Positions 32,819-42,064 of a stretch of DNA of 64,000 nucleotides are shown in pieces. The notes below the pieces were generated by a model. The model saw only the letters and a program-made list of their open reading frames with translations, had not been told where the DNA came from and ran no database searches. The position numbers and the translations under genes were made by a program. This DNA is from Lachnospiraceae bacterium (GTDB lineage: Bacteria; Bacillota; Clostridia; Lachnospirales; Lachnospiraceae), in NCBI GenBank assembly GCA_024682835.1, contig JAIKYU010000030.1, forward strand, positions 1 through 64,000, read 5' to 3'. Within the stretch, counting starts at the first letter, position 1. Each line of letters opens with the position of its first letter.

Positions 32819-34606
32819 ATGGGGAATCAACACACGTCTGATTGGGTGGTAATGGTCGATGATGATACCATCAATCTGAAATTTGCAGGTGCATTTCTGA
32901 GAGAATCCGGACTGCGTGTCACCACGCTGAATAACGGCCAGGCGTTATGCGACTGGCTCTCGCAGGGCAACGTGCCCGACCTGATTATGCTTGATATTCT
33001 GATGCCGGAAATGAACGGTTTCGAGACGCTGGAGGCCGTGCGCACCTTTGAGCGTGAAAATGCGCTCGAGGAGACGCCGGTCATTTTCCTGACGGCCACC
33101 GAGGACAACGAGGTGGAGGCGAGGGGCTTTTCCATGGGCGCGGTGGACTATATCCGCAAGCCCTTCGAGCCGGAAGTGCTGATTCACCGCATTCAGAATG
33201 TGCTGGCCAATTCCAGAAAGATTCAGGCGCTCTCCGAGGAGGCGTCCACGGACAGGCTGACCGGTCTCCTCAACAAGGAATGCGTGAATGACCGCCTGGA
33301 AAAGGTGTGCTACGTCGATGCCGGTGTGCTGCTGGTGATCGATCTGGACAGCTTCAAGCTGGTGAATGATCTGTACGGGCATGAGGCCGGAGACCGGGTT
33401 CTGGCCGGCTTTGCGGGGCTTTTGCGCAGCAGCTTCCGTGCCGAGGATCTCGTTGGCCGCATCGGCGGCGACGAGTTTGTCGCCTTCTTAAAGGACGTCA
33501 GCGATGAAGAGGCCGTCGTCGGAATCATACACCGGCTGAATGACCGGCTACGTGCCGTCGCCAGAAATATCCTCGGCGAAGACATGGAGATTCCGCTGGG
33601 TGTTTCCGCCGGGGCGGTGATTTCTACCGGTGCCGCTTCCTATGAGGATCTCTTTCAGAAGGCGGACAAATCCCTGCTTTATGTCAAACAAAACGGCAAG
33701 CATGACTGCAAGGTCTGGGATGAACCGGAGAGCGCCGTCGACCAGATCGAGGAGCAGACCGTCAATATGCGGCGCATGAACATGATCCTGGACGAGCGCA
33801 ATATCGACCGGCATGCCCTTATGCTCGGACAGGAGGCGTTCGGCAATATCTACCGGTACATGCTGCGCTACATTCAGCGGTACCGCGAGAAGGCCTACAA
33901 GGTGCTGTTCACGATCACCGCCGATTCAAAGGACATGACAAAGGAGGAGCTTTCTTCCCTTGTCACGCGGATCGGCGAGGCGATTCGAAATGCACTCCGA
34001 AACAGCGATATCATGATGCAGAGCGCACCCTGCCAGTTTTTTCTGCTTCTGCCCATGGTGGAGGAATCGGATATCCGGAAGGTGACAAACCGCGTGCTGG
34101 AGGCCTGCGAAAAGGTCGAGGGGGGCGGGAAGGTTTCTGTGATCCATGAGACGGAGTCTGTCCGGTCGGTCGATGAGAACAGAACCTATCCGGTCAATGC
34201 GGAGCCCTGGGTGCTGGTGGTGGACGACGACCTGGAAACGCTGAAAACGGCCGGGAGTATTCTGTCGGAGAATGAGATGCGTGTCACGGCCTTAAACAGC
34301 GGGAAAGCGCTGTTAAAATACGTGGAGCAGGGCAACCGGCCCGACCTGATTCTGCTGGATGTGGTGATGCCGGAGCTTGACGGCTTTGAGACGATGCGGA
34401 AGCTCCGCGAAACCGAGATTCCCGGTGAAGAGATCCCGATCATTTTCCTGACCGGAGCGGAGGACAAGACTTCCGAGGCAAAGGGTCTGTCCCTCGGCGC
34501 GATGGATTATATCAGAAAGCCGTTCCTTCCGGAGGTGCTGACGCTCCGGGTCATGAAAAACATCCGTGTCATCCGCATGCTGCACGGACATGTCCGGAGG
34601 TTCTGA
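32819..34606 (+). CDS. Diguanylate cyclase: REC-GGDEF-(degenerate)-REC
   Basis: This 595-residue cytosolic signalling protein starts with a receiver domain (phospho-acceptor in DLIMLDILMPEMNGF, Lys in DYIRKPFEP). Next comes an intact GGDEF domain (RIGGDEFVAF) with an RxxD inhibition site (RAED) five residues before it. A region of about 150 residues that looks like a worn nucleotide-cyclase fold follows, then a second full receiver (DLILLDVVMPELDGF, DYIRKPFLP). It would make cyclic-di-GMP under control of unknown kinases; none is nearby. ATG at 32819 follows GAGAGG; an upstream TTG frame crosses the leader and is rejected. Confidence 0.9.
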   Translation: MGNQHTSDWVVMVDDDTINLKFAGAFLRESGLRVTTLNNGQALCDWLSQGNVPDLIMLDILMPEMNGFETLEAVRTFERENALEETPVIFLTATEDNEVEARGFSMGAVDYIRKPFEPEVLIHRIQNVLANSRKIQALSEEASTDRLTGLLNKECVNDRLEKVCYVDAGVLLVIDLDSFKLVNDLYGHEAGDRVLAGFAGLLRSSFRAEDLVGRIGGDEFVAFLKDVSDEEAVVGIIHRLNDRLRAVARNILGEDMEIPLGVSAGAVISTGAASYEDLFQKADKSLLYVKQNGKHDCKVWDEPESAVDQIEEQTVNMRRMNMILDERNIDRHALMLGQEAFGNIYRYMLRYIQRYREKAYKVLFTITADSKDMTKEELSSLVTRIGEAIRNALRNSDIMMQSAPCQFFLLLPMVEESDIRKVTNRVLEACEKVEGGGKVSVIHETESVRSVDENRTYPVNAEPWVLVVDDDLETLKTAGSILSENEMRVTALNSGKALLKYVEQGNRPDLILLDVVMPELDGFETMRKLRETEIPGEEIPIIFLTGAEDKTSEAKGLSLGAMDYIRKPFLPEVLTLRVMKNIRVIRMLHGHVRRF

Positions 34607-34613
34607 ACACCGT

Positions 34614-34642
34614 TTGATTTTTGGGCGTTTTTATTTTATAAT
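34614..34642 (+). promoter_or_regulatory. Promoter of the FMN riboswitch-ribU unit
   Basis: TTGATT (34614-34619) and TATAAT (34637-34642) are 17 bp apart, starting transcription near 34649, about 10 bases before the riboswitch. Confidence 0.8.
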
Positions 34643-34658
34643 GCCTGAAAATATATAA

Positions 34659-34784
34659 CTCAGGGCGGGGTGAAATTCCCCACCGGCAGTGATTTGCGCC
34701 TTGCGCATCAGTCTGCGAACCGCCTAAATGCCAGGCGGCCGAACCGGTGAGATTCCGGTACCGACGGTATAGTCCGGATGGGAG
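34659..34784 (+). promoter_or_regulatory. FMN riboswitch (RFN element)
   Basis: The conserved RFN blocks are all present: CAGGGCGGGGTGAAATTCCC, CACCGGCAGT, the variable stem GCGCC..GCGC, GTCTGCGAACC, GAACCGGTGAGATTCCGGTA, CCGACGGTATAGTCCGGATG. It would bind FMN and lower expression of ribU when flavin is plentiful. The ribosome site GGAGAGGAGG at about 34781 abuts the 3' end, which suggests translational control. Confidence 0.96.
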
Positions 34785-34794
34785 AGGAGGAGTC

Positions 34795-35562
34795 ATGTCT
34801 TTGGCACAGAGTATTCTTGGTAATGTTTCCTTTGTTTTGGTCTGCCTGGCGGTGACCGCGGCGTTTATCGCCGTCGCGGTGCTCTTTGAACGCGCGGCAA
34901 GGCGGAAAAACGGCGGGCGGGAGAGGATTCTCTCCACGCGCAAGGTGGTGGTGATCGGTGTATTTTCGGCGGTGTCTGCCATCCTGTTCTGCCTGGACTT
35001 CCCGGTGTTCTTTGCGCCGGCCTTTTACAAGATGGATTTCTCGGAGCTGCCGGCGTTGATTGCCGCATTTGCTTACGGACCGGTGGCCGGACTGTTGATC
35101 GAGCTGGTTAAAATCCTGGTGAAGCTCTGCATCAAGGGGACGAGCACGGCCTTTGTCGGTGAGCTGGCCAATTTCGTGATCGGTGCGAGCTTCATTCTGC
35201 CTGCATCGGTGCTCTATCAGTTCAAAAAAACCAGGCGGATGGCAGTGTGGTCCTGTGTGGCCGGCACGGCGGTGATCACCGTGGTCGGCGCCGTTTTCAA
35301 CGCGGTGTATCTGCTTCCGGCGTTTGCCGCCCTTTACGGCATGCCGATGGAAGCGATCATCGGGATGGGCAGCAAGATCAATTCGGGCATCACGGATGTG
35401 ACGACCTTTGTCATTCTGGCCGTCGCCCCGCTGAACCTTCTGAAGGGAGGACTGGACTCCCTGATCACGGTGCTGATTTACAAAAAACTGAGCCCCGTCA
35501 TGAAAGCCCAGAGTGCGCTTCCTCAGGCGGCCGGCGACCCTCATTCCTCCTCCGCGGAATGA
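34795..35562 (+). CDS. ribU: Riboflavin ECF transporter S component RibU
   Basis: This 255-residue membrane protein is the riboflavin-binding subunit of an energy-coupling-factor transporter; the shared EcfAA'T module lies elsewhere. RibU-type features are LDFPVFFAPAFYKMDFSELP, FAYGPVAGLLIELVKILVK and a late GMGSKINSGITDV segment. An N-terminal extra helix precedes the usual core. The FMN riboswitch directly upstream confirms the substrate. The ATG at 34795 is set by GGAGAGGAGG. Confidence 0.96.
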   Translation: MSLAQSILGNVSFVLVCLAVTAAFIAVAVLFERAARRKNGGRERILSTRKVVVIGVFSAVSAILFCLDFPVFFAPAFYKMDFSELPALIAAFAYGPVAGLLIELVKILVKLCIKGTSTAFVGELANFVIGASFILPASVLYQFKKTRRMAVWSCVAGTAVITVVGAVFNAVYLLPAFAALYGMPMEAIIGMGSKINSGITDVTTFVILAVAPLNLLKGGLDSLITVLIYKKLSPVMKAQSALPQAAGDPHSSSAE

Positions 35563-35582
35563 TTGAGTTTCGCCGAAAACTA

Positions 35583-35591
35583 TGCTATAAT
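35583..35591 (+). promoter_or_regulatory. Extended -10 promoter next to the GT2 start
   Basis: TGCTATAAT ends only 8 bases before the ATG at 35600, so the transcript would begin at or 1-2 bases before the start codon. No ribosome site exists between them. Confidence 0.5.
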
Positions 35592-35599
35592 AACTTGTT

Positions 35600-36295
35600 A
35601 TGAATGCGAATGATTATGTATTGACTGTTGTGATTCCCTGCTACAATGAGCGGGACAATATCGAGACCATCATTCGGCGTGTGCTCGCTTCTCCGGTGAA
35701 AAAGACGGAGATTATCGTTGTGGACGACAGGAGCACGGACGGAACCAGAGAGGTGCTGGAGGAAAAAATCAGGCCCCTGGTTCAGCAGATTATTTACCAC
35801 GAGGAAAACGGCGGAAAGGGAGCGGCCCTTCGCACCGGCTTTGCGCATGCGACGGGAGATATCGTGATCATACAGGATGCGGATCAGGAGTATGATCCCG
35901 ATGAGTATCCCTTTGTGTGCGAGCCGATCGCCCGGGGGGAATGCGACGTCTGTTACGGTTCCCGCTTCATGCACTCCAGAGCCAAGGGCTACCTCGCCAA
36001 CCGTGTCGCCAACCGGACGCTCACCTGGCTTTCCAACCGTTTTACGGGCCTTGGGCTGACGGACATGGAGACCTGCTACAAAGCCTTTCGCAGGGAGATC
36101 ATTCAGTCGGTCGATATCTGCGAAAAGCGTTTCGGTTTTGAGCCGGAGATCACAGCCAAGATCGCCCGGATGGGCATACGGATCAAGGAGGTGCCGATTT
36201 CCTACCATCCCCGGACGAATGAGGAGGGCAAAAAGATCGGCATACGTGACGGCTTTCGGGCGATTTACTGTATTCTCCGTTATCGGAAGGGATGA
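35600..36295 (+). CDS. Family 2 glycosyltransferase, DPM1-like
   Basis: This 231-residue enzyme has the GT-A fold: VVIPCYNERDNIETIIRRVL, VVDDRSTDGTR, GGKGAALRTGFAHATGD and the DxD-type metal site IIQDADQEYDP. There is no C-terminal membrane part. It resembles polyprenyl-phosphate mannose or glucose transferases, which charge a lipid carrier for envelope glycans. The start lies practically at the predicted transcription start. Its stop overlaps the tsaE start (ATGA), making it the first gene of the long operon. Confidence 0.88.
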   Translation: MNANDYVLTVVIPCYNERDNIETIIRRVLASPVKKTEIIVVDDRSTDGTREVLEEKIRPLVQQIIYHEENGGKGAALRTGFAHATGDIVIIQDADQEYDPDEYPFVCEPIARGECDVCYGSRFMHSRAKGYLANRVANRTLTWLSNRFTGLGLTDMETCYKAFRREIIQSVDICEKRFGFEPEITAKIARMGIRIKEVPISYHPRTNEEGKKIGIRDGFRAIYCILRYRKG

Positions 36296-36768
36296 CAGAG
36301 CTTCTGAAATCCTCGTCCCCGGAGGAGACGCGCCTTTTTGCCGGGCGCCTGGCCGCGCATGCGCAGGCGGGAGACATCATCGCCCTGTCGGGCGATCTGG
36401 GGGCCGGAAAAACAGTATTTGCCAAGGGCTTTGCAGAGGGACTCGGTTTTCCTTACCCGGACGAGGTGGTGAGTCCGACCTTCACCCTGATGCAGGTTTA
36501 TGAGGGCGGGAGACTGCCGCTTTACCACTTTGATGTCTACCGCATGGCGGATGCTTCGGAGGCGGAGGCCATCGGGATCGACGAGTATCTGTTCGGAGAG
36601 GGGGTCTGCCTGATTGAATGGGCGGTGAGGATCGAGGAGATCCTCCCAAAGGAGCGTGTGACCAGGGTGACGATCCGCCGCGACGAAGCCGGCGGGGAGA
36701 ATGACAGGATGATGGAAATACACTATGCAGACGCTGTCTGCAGCCGCATCGGGAGCGAGGACGCATGA
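36292..36768 (+). CDS. tsaE: tRNA t6A biosynthesis ATPase TsaE
   Basis: This 158-residue P-loop ATPase works with TsaB and TsaD to place threonylcarbamoyl on A37 of ANN-decoding tRNAs. Motifs are the Walker A in LSGDLGAGKTVFAKG, SPTFTLMQVYEG, HFDVYRM and the family-specific IEWAVRIEEILP. It overlaps the upstream and downstream genes by 4 bases each. Confidence 0.95.
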   Translation: MTELLKSSSPEETRLFAGRLAAHAQAGDIIALSGDLGAGKTVFAKGFAEGLGFPYPDEVVSPTFTLMQVYEGGRLPLYHFDVYRMADASEAEAIGIDEYLFGEGVCLIEWAVRIEEILPKERVTRVTIRRDEAGGENDRMMEIHYADAVCSRIGSEDA

Positions 36769-37988
36769 AGCTTCTGGCGATCGACACGTCGGGATTGGTC
36801 TGCGCGGTGGCGGTGATCCGCGATGGCGTGCTGCTGGCGGAATACCGGACGCAGTATAAAAAGACGCATTCCCAGATGCTCATGCCGATGCTGGATGCCC
36901 TGGCGAAGGCGATCGATCTGGAAATGAACACACTGGATTATGTCGCTGTTGCGGCGGGACCCGGGTCCTTTACGGGACTTCGGATCGGCGCGGCGACAGC
37001 GATCGGACTGGCGTCCGCCCTCGGCATTCCGATTGTGCCGGTGTCGACGCTGGATGCCCTTGCCTGGCAGCTGTGCGGTGAGGAGGGCGTTGTCTGCCCG
37101 CTGATGGATGCGCGGCGCGGCCAGGTTTATACAGGAATTTATCGGTTCCGGAGGGGTCCCCGGGTGGATGCGTCCGCCCCTTTTGCGATGGAGACGATCT
37201 TTACGCCCACGGCGGTTTCCGTCTCGGAGGTGGCGGATCGGCTGAATGATCTCGGCGAACCGGCCGTCTTTCTCGGGGACGGTGTGCCGCCTGCACAGGA
37301 GACGCTCAGCGAGCGTCTGCAGGTGCCGTATCGCTTCGCGCCGCTCTGGAAAAACAGACAGAGCGCCGCTGCGCTTGCCGATCTCGCCGCGCGTTATGCA
37401 AAGGAGGGAAAAGCCGTACAGGCAGACGCCTTTCGGCCGGTCTATCTGCGCGCGTCCCAGGCGGAGCGCGAAGCAAAGGAGAAAAAAGCGCGTGAGGCAG
37501 CAGGCGGAGAGGAATCGACGCATGCCTGTCCTCCGGAGATTGAGCTGCGCCGGATGCTTCCCGCGGACGCGGCTGCCGAGGCAGCCCGTGAAACGGCCTG
37601 CCTCGGCAGGGAAGCCTGGTCCGAAAGACTGTTGGCTGAAGCGGCGGACCGGCGGGACAGCGTGTATCTGGTCGCGGTCTTTGACGGACGATCCATCGGC
37701 CATGCGGGGATCCGAAATGTCTGCGGCGAGGGGGAGATCACCAATGTCTGCGTGGATGAAGCATGGCGCAGACAGGGCGTGGGGGAGCGCATGCTGCGCG
37801 AGCTGCTTGCACAGGGAAAAGCGCTCGGCATCGAAGCCTGCACGCTTGAGGTGCGGCAGAGCAATACGGCGGCGATCCGGCTTTATGAAAAGCTCGGATT
37901 TGTCTGCGCGGGGGCAAGACCCGGCTTCTATGAGGAGCCGAGGGAGGATGCCCTGATTTATGATTTCATGACGGAGAAGCAGGATTGA
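36765..37988 (+). CDS. tsaB: TsaB-RimI fusion: t6A protein joined to an N-acetyltransferase
   Basis: This 407-residue protein has two domains. Residues 1 to about 235 are TsaB, with MKLLAIDTSGLVCAVAVI, AAGPGSFTGLRIGAATA and MDARRGQVYTGIY; TsaB partners TsaD in t6A synthesis. A charged linker (about 236-255) leads to a GNAT domain (about 260-407) of RimI type, with ITNVCVDEAWRRQGVGERML as acetyl-CoA loop and LEVRQSNTAAIRLYEKLGF. RimI acetylates the N-terminus of ribosomal protein S18. Separate tsaB and rimI genes are usual, but neighbouring or fused forms occur in Firmicutes. The stop overlaps the TTG start of rnz. Confidence 0.93.
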   Translation: MKLLAIDTSGLVCAVAVIRDGVLLAEYRTQYKKTHSQMLMPMLDALAKAIDLEMNTLDYVAVAAGPGSFTGLRIGAATAIGLASALGIPIVPVSTLDALAWQLCGEEGVVCPLMDARRGQVYTGIYRFRRGPRVDASAPFAMETIFTPTAVSVSEVADRLNDLGEPAVFLGDGVPPAQETLSERLQVPYRFAPLWKNRQSAAALADLAARYAKEGKAVQADAFRPVYLRASQAEREAKEKKAREAAGGEESTHACPPEIELRRMLPADAAAEAARETACLGREAWSERLLAEAADRRDSVYLVAVFDGRSIGHAGIRNVCGEGEITNVCVDEAWRRQGVGERMLRELLAQGKALGIEACTLEVRQSNTAAIRLYEKLGFVCAGARPGFYEEPREDALIYDFMTEKQD

Positions 37989-38926
37989 TCGAGGCTTGTT
38001 TGCTGGGCACCGGCGGGATGATGCCGTTGCCGTACCGGTGGCTCACTTCGCTGATGGTGCGATATCAGGGTACGAGTATCCTTGTGGACTGCGGCGAGGC
38101 CACACAGATTGCCATGCGCAAAAAGGGATGGAGCCCGAAGCCCATCGACGTGATGTGCTTTACCCATTACCACGCGGATCACATATCCGGCCTGCCGGGG
38201 ATGCTGCTCACGATGGGAAATGCGGAAAAGGACACCCCGCTTCTGATGGTCGGCCCCAAGGGCCTGCAGCGCGTGGTGAGCGCTCTGCGCGTCATCGCGC
38301 CGGAGGTGCCGTTTCCGATCGAGTTTTATGAGCTGTCAAAGCCGGAGGAGGTCATCACGCTGCCAGATCACCCGACCTTTACCATCACGGCCTTCAGGGT
38401 GAACCACAACGTGACCTGTTACGGCTACCGCTTCGATCTCTCCCGCATCGGCAAATTTGACATGCAGGCGGCGGAGGCGATGCATATTCAGAAAAAATAC
38501 TGGAACCGTCTGCAGCATGGCGAGACGCTCACGGATGAGAGCGGACGGACGCTGACGCCGGATATGGTGCTGGGCGCAGCCAGAAAGGGGCTGCGGCTCA
38601 CCTACACCACGGACACGCGGCCGACGAAGAGCATTGTGGAAAATGCCAGAGACGCCGACCTCTTTATCTGCGAGGGGATGTACGGCGAGCCGGACAAGGA
38701 TGCGCAGGCGCGGGAAAAGAAGCATATGACTTTTACCGAAGCGGCGGAGCTGGCGAAGAAGGCACAGGTGAAGGAATTGTGGCTCACCCACTACAGCCCT
38801 TCCCTGAATCACCCGGCGGATTACCTGCATCGGGCGAAGGCGGTGTTCCCAAACACGGTGGCCGCAAAAGACGGACGCTCCGTTGACCTGCTTTTTACAG
38901 AGGAACCAGAGGACGAAGCACACTGA
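37985..38926 (+). CDS. rnz: Ribonuclease Z
   Basis: This 313-residue metallo-beta-lactamase-fold endonuclease trims tRNA 3' trailers. It has the zinc motif CFTHYHADHISGLPG, the glycine-rich start LGTGGMMPLP and HYSPSLNHP near the end. The start is TTG at 37985, overlapping the upstream stop as TTGA: the next in-frame ATG lies beyond the conserved LGTGG and would truncate the fold. All tRNA genes in this window lack an encoded CCA, which fits an RNase Z-dependent 3' end pathway. Confidence 0.93.
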   Translation: MIEACLLGTGGMMPLPYRWLTSLMVRYQGTSILVDCGEATQIAMRKKGWSPKPIDVMCFTHYHADHISGLPGMLLTMGNAEKDTPLLMVGPKGLQRVVSALRVIAPEVPFPIEFYELSKPEEVITLPDHPTFTITAFRVNHNVTCYGYRFDLSRIGKFDMQAAEAMHIQKKYWNRLQHGETLTDESGRTLTPDMVLGAARKGLRLTYTTDTRPTKSIVENARDADLFICEGMYGEPDKDAQAREKKHMTFTEAAELAKKAQVKELWLTHYSPSLNHPADYLHRAKAVFPNTVAAKDGRSVDLLFTEEPEDEAH

Positions 38927-39498
38927 TGAAATCCGGCGTGCAAAAAGGAATCATCCTGTTGCTGATGGCCGCGGCAATCGCTGTTGCGGTCTATTTCGGA
39001 TACATCAACCGCAACGCCTCCTCCAGCGAGGAACCGGTGGCGGTCGGTGAGGTGCAGGACATCCTGCTGCTGGATTATGACAGGCATTATCCGCCGACGG
39101 CCAGGGAGACCGTCAGCAACTTCTGCCGCATCTACAAGGCGCTTTACGGCGAGAAGGCTTCGGATGAGCAGATAAAGGAAATGGGCGGCAAGCTGCTGTC
39201 CCTTTACGACGACGAGCTGGTGGCGCACCAGTTTGATTATGAGGGGAGCCTCATGCAGGAGGTCAACCGCAAGAAAAAGGACGGCTACACGCTCTCCACC
39301 TACCGCGTGCAGAGCGCCAGCGAGATGGTGACGGGAACCGTCGAGGGGCACGAGGTGAGCTACGTCAGCTGCACGATTACCATGCGCAAGGGATCCCAGC
39401 TTTTTGCCAATGATTATCTGTTCGTCCTGCGCAGGGAGGAGACCAGCGGGCGATGGAAGATCTTCGGCTGGACGGTGACATCGGATGATGACTCCTGA
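38926..39498 (+). CDS. Membrane-anchored DUF6715-like protein
   Basis: This 190-residue protein has one N-terminal membrane helix (about residues 7-26) and an extracytoplasmic mixed alpha/beta domain. The position between rnz and tsaD and the length match the Lachnospiraceae family annotated as DUF6715; this assignment is from memory and moderately sure. The fold looks NTF2-like or lipoprotein-like. It overlaps rnz by 1 base and tsaD by 14 bases, so it is strictly coupled to them. Function is unknown. Confidence 0.7.
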   Translation: MKSGVQKGIILLLMAAAIAVAVYFGYINRNASSSEEPVAVGEVQDILLLDYDRHYPPTARETVSNFCRIYKALYGEKASDEQIKEMGGKLLSLYDDELVAHQFDYEGSLMQEVNRKKKDGYTLSTYRVQSASEMVTGTVEGHEVSYVSCTITMRKGSQLFANDYLFVLRREETSGRWKIFGWTVTSDDDS

Positions 39499-40540
39499 CG
39501 GAAAGGACATCACACTGCTCGCGATCGAGAGCTCCTGTGATGAGACGGCAGCTGCGGTGGTTCGAAACGGGAGACAGGTGCTCTCCGACGTGATCTATTC
39601 GCAGATCGCCGTGCACAGGGCCTACGGAGGCGTGGTGCCCGAGATCGCATCCAGAAAGCATGTCGAGGCGATAGAGCCGTGCGTCCGCGCCGCTCTCGAC
39701 GAAGCGGGGCTTTCGGCGGACCGGCTGGACGGCGTCACCGTGACCAGCGGACCGGGACTGGTGGGCGCACTCCTGGTCGGCGTGTCCTTTGCCAAGGCCT
39801 ATGCCTATGCCGCCGGTCTTCCGCTTGTCGGCGTGCATCATATCGACGGCCACATCAGCGCAAACTATATCGAAACGCCCTCACTGGAACCGCCGTTTCT
39901 TTGTCTGGTTGCTTCCGGCGGCCACTCCCACCTGGTGTATGTCAAGGATTACGGCGTGTATGACATTCTGGGCCAGACCAGGGACGATGCGGCCGGGGAG
40001 GCCTTCGACAAGGTGGCCCGGGCGCTGGGATTGCCCTATCCCGGAGGGCCCTCCATCGATCAGGCGGCCGCGAAGGGCGATCCGAAGGCTTATCATTTCC
40101 CGCAGGCAAAGATCGACGGCGCATCCTTTGATTTCAGCTTCAGCGGACTCAAATCCGCCGTGCTGAATGTGATTCATCAGGCACAGCAGAAGAAGGAGAC
40201 GATTTCCGTACCGGATGTCGCCGCTTCGTTTCAATATGCGGTGGTCGACGTCCTGACGGAGCATCTTTTGCGGGCCGCACAGGAAACGGGCGCGCAGACC
40301 GTGGCGATTGCCGGAGGCGTCGCCTCCAATACTGCTCTCCGCGAAAGGCTTACAGCGGAATGCACTGAGAGAAACCTGCGATTCCTTTGCCCGAGGCCCG
40401 TGCTCTGCACGGACAATGCCGCTATGATCGGCGCTGCGGGCTACTATGCCTTCCTGCGGGGCGTCCGAAGCGAGCTGTCGCTCAACGCGGAACCGAATCT
40501 GCCCCTGGGATCAAGAGAGAGGAGATTTCACGGAAGATGA
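39485..40540 (+). CDS. tsaD: tRNA N6-adenosine threonylcarbamoyltransferase TsaD
   Basis: This 351-residue ASKHA-fold enzyme transfers threonylcarbamoyl to A37 of tRNA. Features are [18 protein letters not shown], the metal-binding [44 protein letters not shown] and [13 protein letters not shown]. The length is normal. The ATG at 39485 overlaps the previous gene by 14 bases; a second ATG one codon later is equally possible. Its stop overlaps ispD (ATGA). Confidence 0.97.
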   Translation: MMTPDGKDITLLAIESSCDETAAAVVRNGRQVLSDVIYSQIAVHRAYGGVVPEIASRKHVEAIEPCVRAALDEAGLSADRLDGVTVTSGPGLVGALLVGVSFAKAYAYAAGLPLVGVHHIDGHISANYIETPSLEPPFLCLVASGGHSHLVYVKDYGVYDILGQTRDDAAGEAFDKVARALGLPYPGGPSIDQAAAKGDPKAYHFPQAKIDGASFDFSFSGLKSAVLNVIHQAQQKKETISVPDVAASFQYAVVDVLTEHLLRAAQETGAQTVAIAGGVASNTALRERLTAECTERNLRFLCPRPVLCTDNAAMIGAAGYYAFLRGVRSELSLNAEPNLPLGSRERRFHGR

Positions 40541-41259
40541 GAACCACAGCAATTCTGTTGGGCGCCGGCAAGGGCGCGCGCATGGGCGGCGATGTGAAAA
40601 AACAGTACATGATGCTCGGCGGCAGGCCGCTAATGTACTACGCGCTCTACGAATTTGAAAACAGCTTCGTCGACGAGCTGATCCTCGTGGTGTCGCCGGG
40701 GGATGAGGACTATGTGCGCCGGGAATTCGTGGAGGCCTACGATCTGCAGAAGGTCACGGCGATTGTCCCCGGCGGACGGGAGCGCTACCACTCCGTGTAT
40801 AACGGGCTGCAGCAGGTGAAGAAGGCGGATTATATCCTGATTCATGATCTGGCACGGCCGTTTGTGACGGAGGATATGATGCTGCGTGCGGTCAATGAAG
40901 CCGGAGATTCGCATGCGGTGGTGGTCGGTGTGCCGGTCAGGGACACGATCCGGATCGCGGATAAGGAGCATTACGGCGTGGAGACGCCGAACCGCGACAC
41001 GCTCTGGGCGGCACAGACGCCGCAGGTGTTTGAGGCGGAGCTGATCCGGGAGGCCTACAGACGGCTTCATGCCAATGAGGAGGTGATCCTGTCCGAGGGG
41101 ACGGTGATCACGGACGACGGGCAGGTGGTTGAGCTGATGACCGACACCCGGGTGAAGATGATCGAGGGGGATTACGCCAATATCAAGGTGACGGTGCCCG
41201 AGGATCTGGCAGCGGCCGAAGTGATTCTCAAGTCGCGGCCGTGGCCGAGAGAAATGTAG
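40537..41259 (+). CDS. ispD: 2-C-methyl-D-erythritol 4-phosphate cytidylyltransferase
   Basis: This 240-residue enzyme couples CTP and methylerythritol phosphate in the non-mevalonate isoprenoid pathway. The nucleotide-binding [18 protein letters not shown], then [14 protein letters not shown]-type (here MMLR) and [11 protein letters not shown] and [15 protein letters not shown] are present, with a C-terminal [15 protein letters not shown]. The ATG at 40537 overlaps the tsaD stop; an in-frame upstream extension inside tsaD is rejected. Confidence 0.95.
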   Translation: MRTTAILLGAGKGARMGGDVKKQYMMLGGRPLMYYALYEFENSFVDELILVVSPGDEDYVRREFVEAYDLQKVTAIVPGGRERYHSVYNGLQQVKKADYILIHDLARPFVTEDMMLRAVNEAGDSHAVVVGVPVRDTIRIADKEHYGVETPNRDTLWAAQTPQVFEAELIREAYRRLHANEEVILSEGTVITDDGQVVELMTDTRVKMIEGDYANIKVTVPEDLAAAEVILKSRPWPREM

Positions 41260-41277
41260 ATTTTCGAGGGACGGCGG

Positions 41278-42057
41278 ATGAAAATCGCAGATATCTTTTT
41301 GCAATATATCGTTCCGTTTCTTGTAGCGGCGGTCGTCAATCAGATCGTCACGGGACTGCTCGGCAAGCGGAGGCTCAAGGGCAGGCTGGATCTGATTCTG
41401 CTCAGATCTCTCCTGCGTCTCGTTATCTGGGGCTCCGCAGTCATTGTCGCGGTTTCGTTCATCCCCGGCTTTTCCAAGACCTGGGAGACGATCGTGGCCT
41501 CCTCGGGAATCATTGCGGTTGTACTCGGTCTTGCGGCGCAGTCGACGCTCGCCAACGTCTTTGCCGGCATCGCGCTTTCCGTGACGCAGACGCGCCCCTT
41601 CGATATCGGGGACCGGATCCAGGTCGGAAGCAACGATCCGGGATTTGTGCGGGACATCACCCTGCGTCATGTGGCCATACAGACCTTCCAGAATGAAATG
41701 ATCTACGTGCCCAATTCCGAAGTGAGCAGATCCACCATCATCAATTTCACCAAGATGACGGAGTATTCCTATCCGATCACGGTATCCGTGGCCTACGGAA
41801 GCGATGTGGAGCTGGCCATGCGGGTGATGAGCCGTGTGATCGCCACCCACCCGTCCTATCGGGGCAGCAATCCGGTGCCGATCCTGTGCAGAGATCTGGG
41901 CGATTCCGGCATCACCCTGCGGGGTATGATGACCACGGCCAAATTCATCGATAATCCGCCTGCCTGCTCGGACTGCAGGGTGGAGATTCTGAAACGTTTC
42001 GCGGAGGAGGGAATCGAGATTCCCTATCCGCACATGGATGTCAAGATACGGGAGTGA
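41278..42057 (+). CDS. Small-conductance mechanosensitive channel, MscS family
   Basis: This 259-residue protein has three N-terminal membrane helices. The pore-lining third helix and beta-domain entry are in GIIAVVLGLAAQSTLANVFA and DRIQVGSNDPGFVRDIT, followed by YVPNSEVSRSTIINF. It would release solutes on osmotic downshock. It lies 18 bp after ispD and 7 bp before the kinase gene, inside the long operon. Confidence 0.93.
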   Translation: MKIADIFLQYIVPFLVAAVVNQIVTGLLGKRRLKGRLDLILLRSLLRLVIWGSAVIVAVSFIPGFSKTWETIVASSGIIAVVLGLAAQSTLANVFAGIALSVTQTRPFDIGDRIQVGSNDPGFVRDITLRHVAIQTFQNEMIYVPNSEVSRSTIINFTKMTEYSYPITVSVAYGSDVELAMRVMSRVIATHPSYRGSNPVPILCRDLGDSGITLRGMMTTAKFIDNPPACSDCRVEILKRFAEEGIEIPYPHMDVKIRE

Positions 42058-42064
42058 AGGTGAC

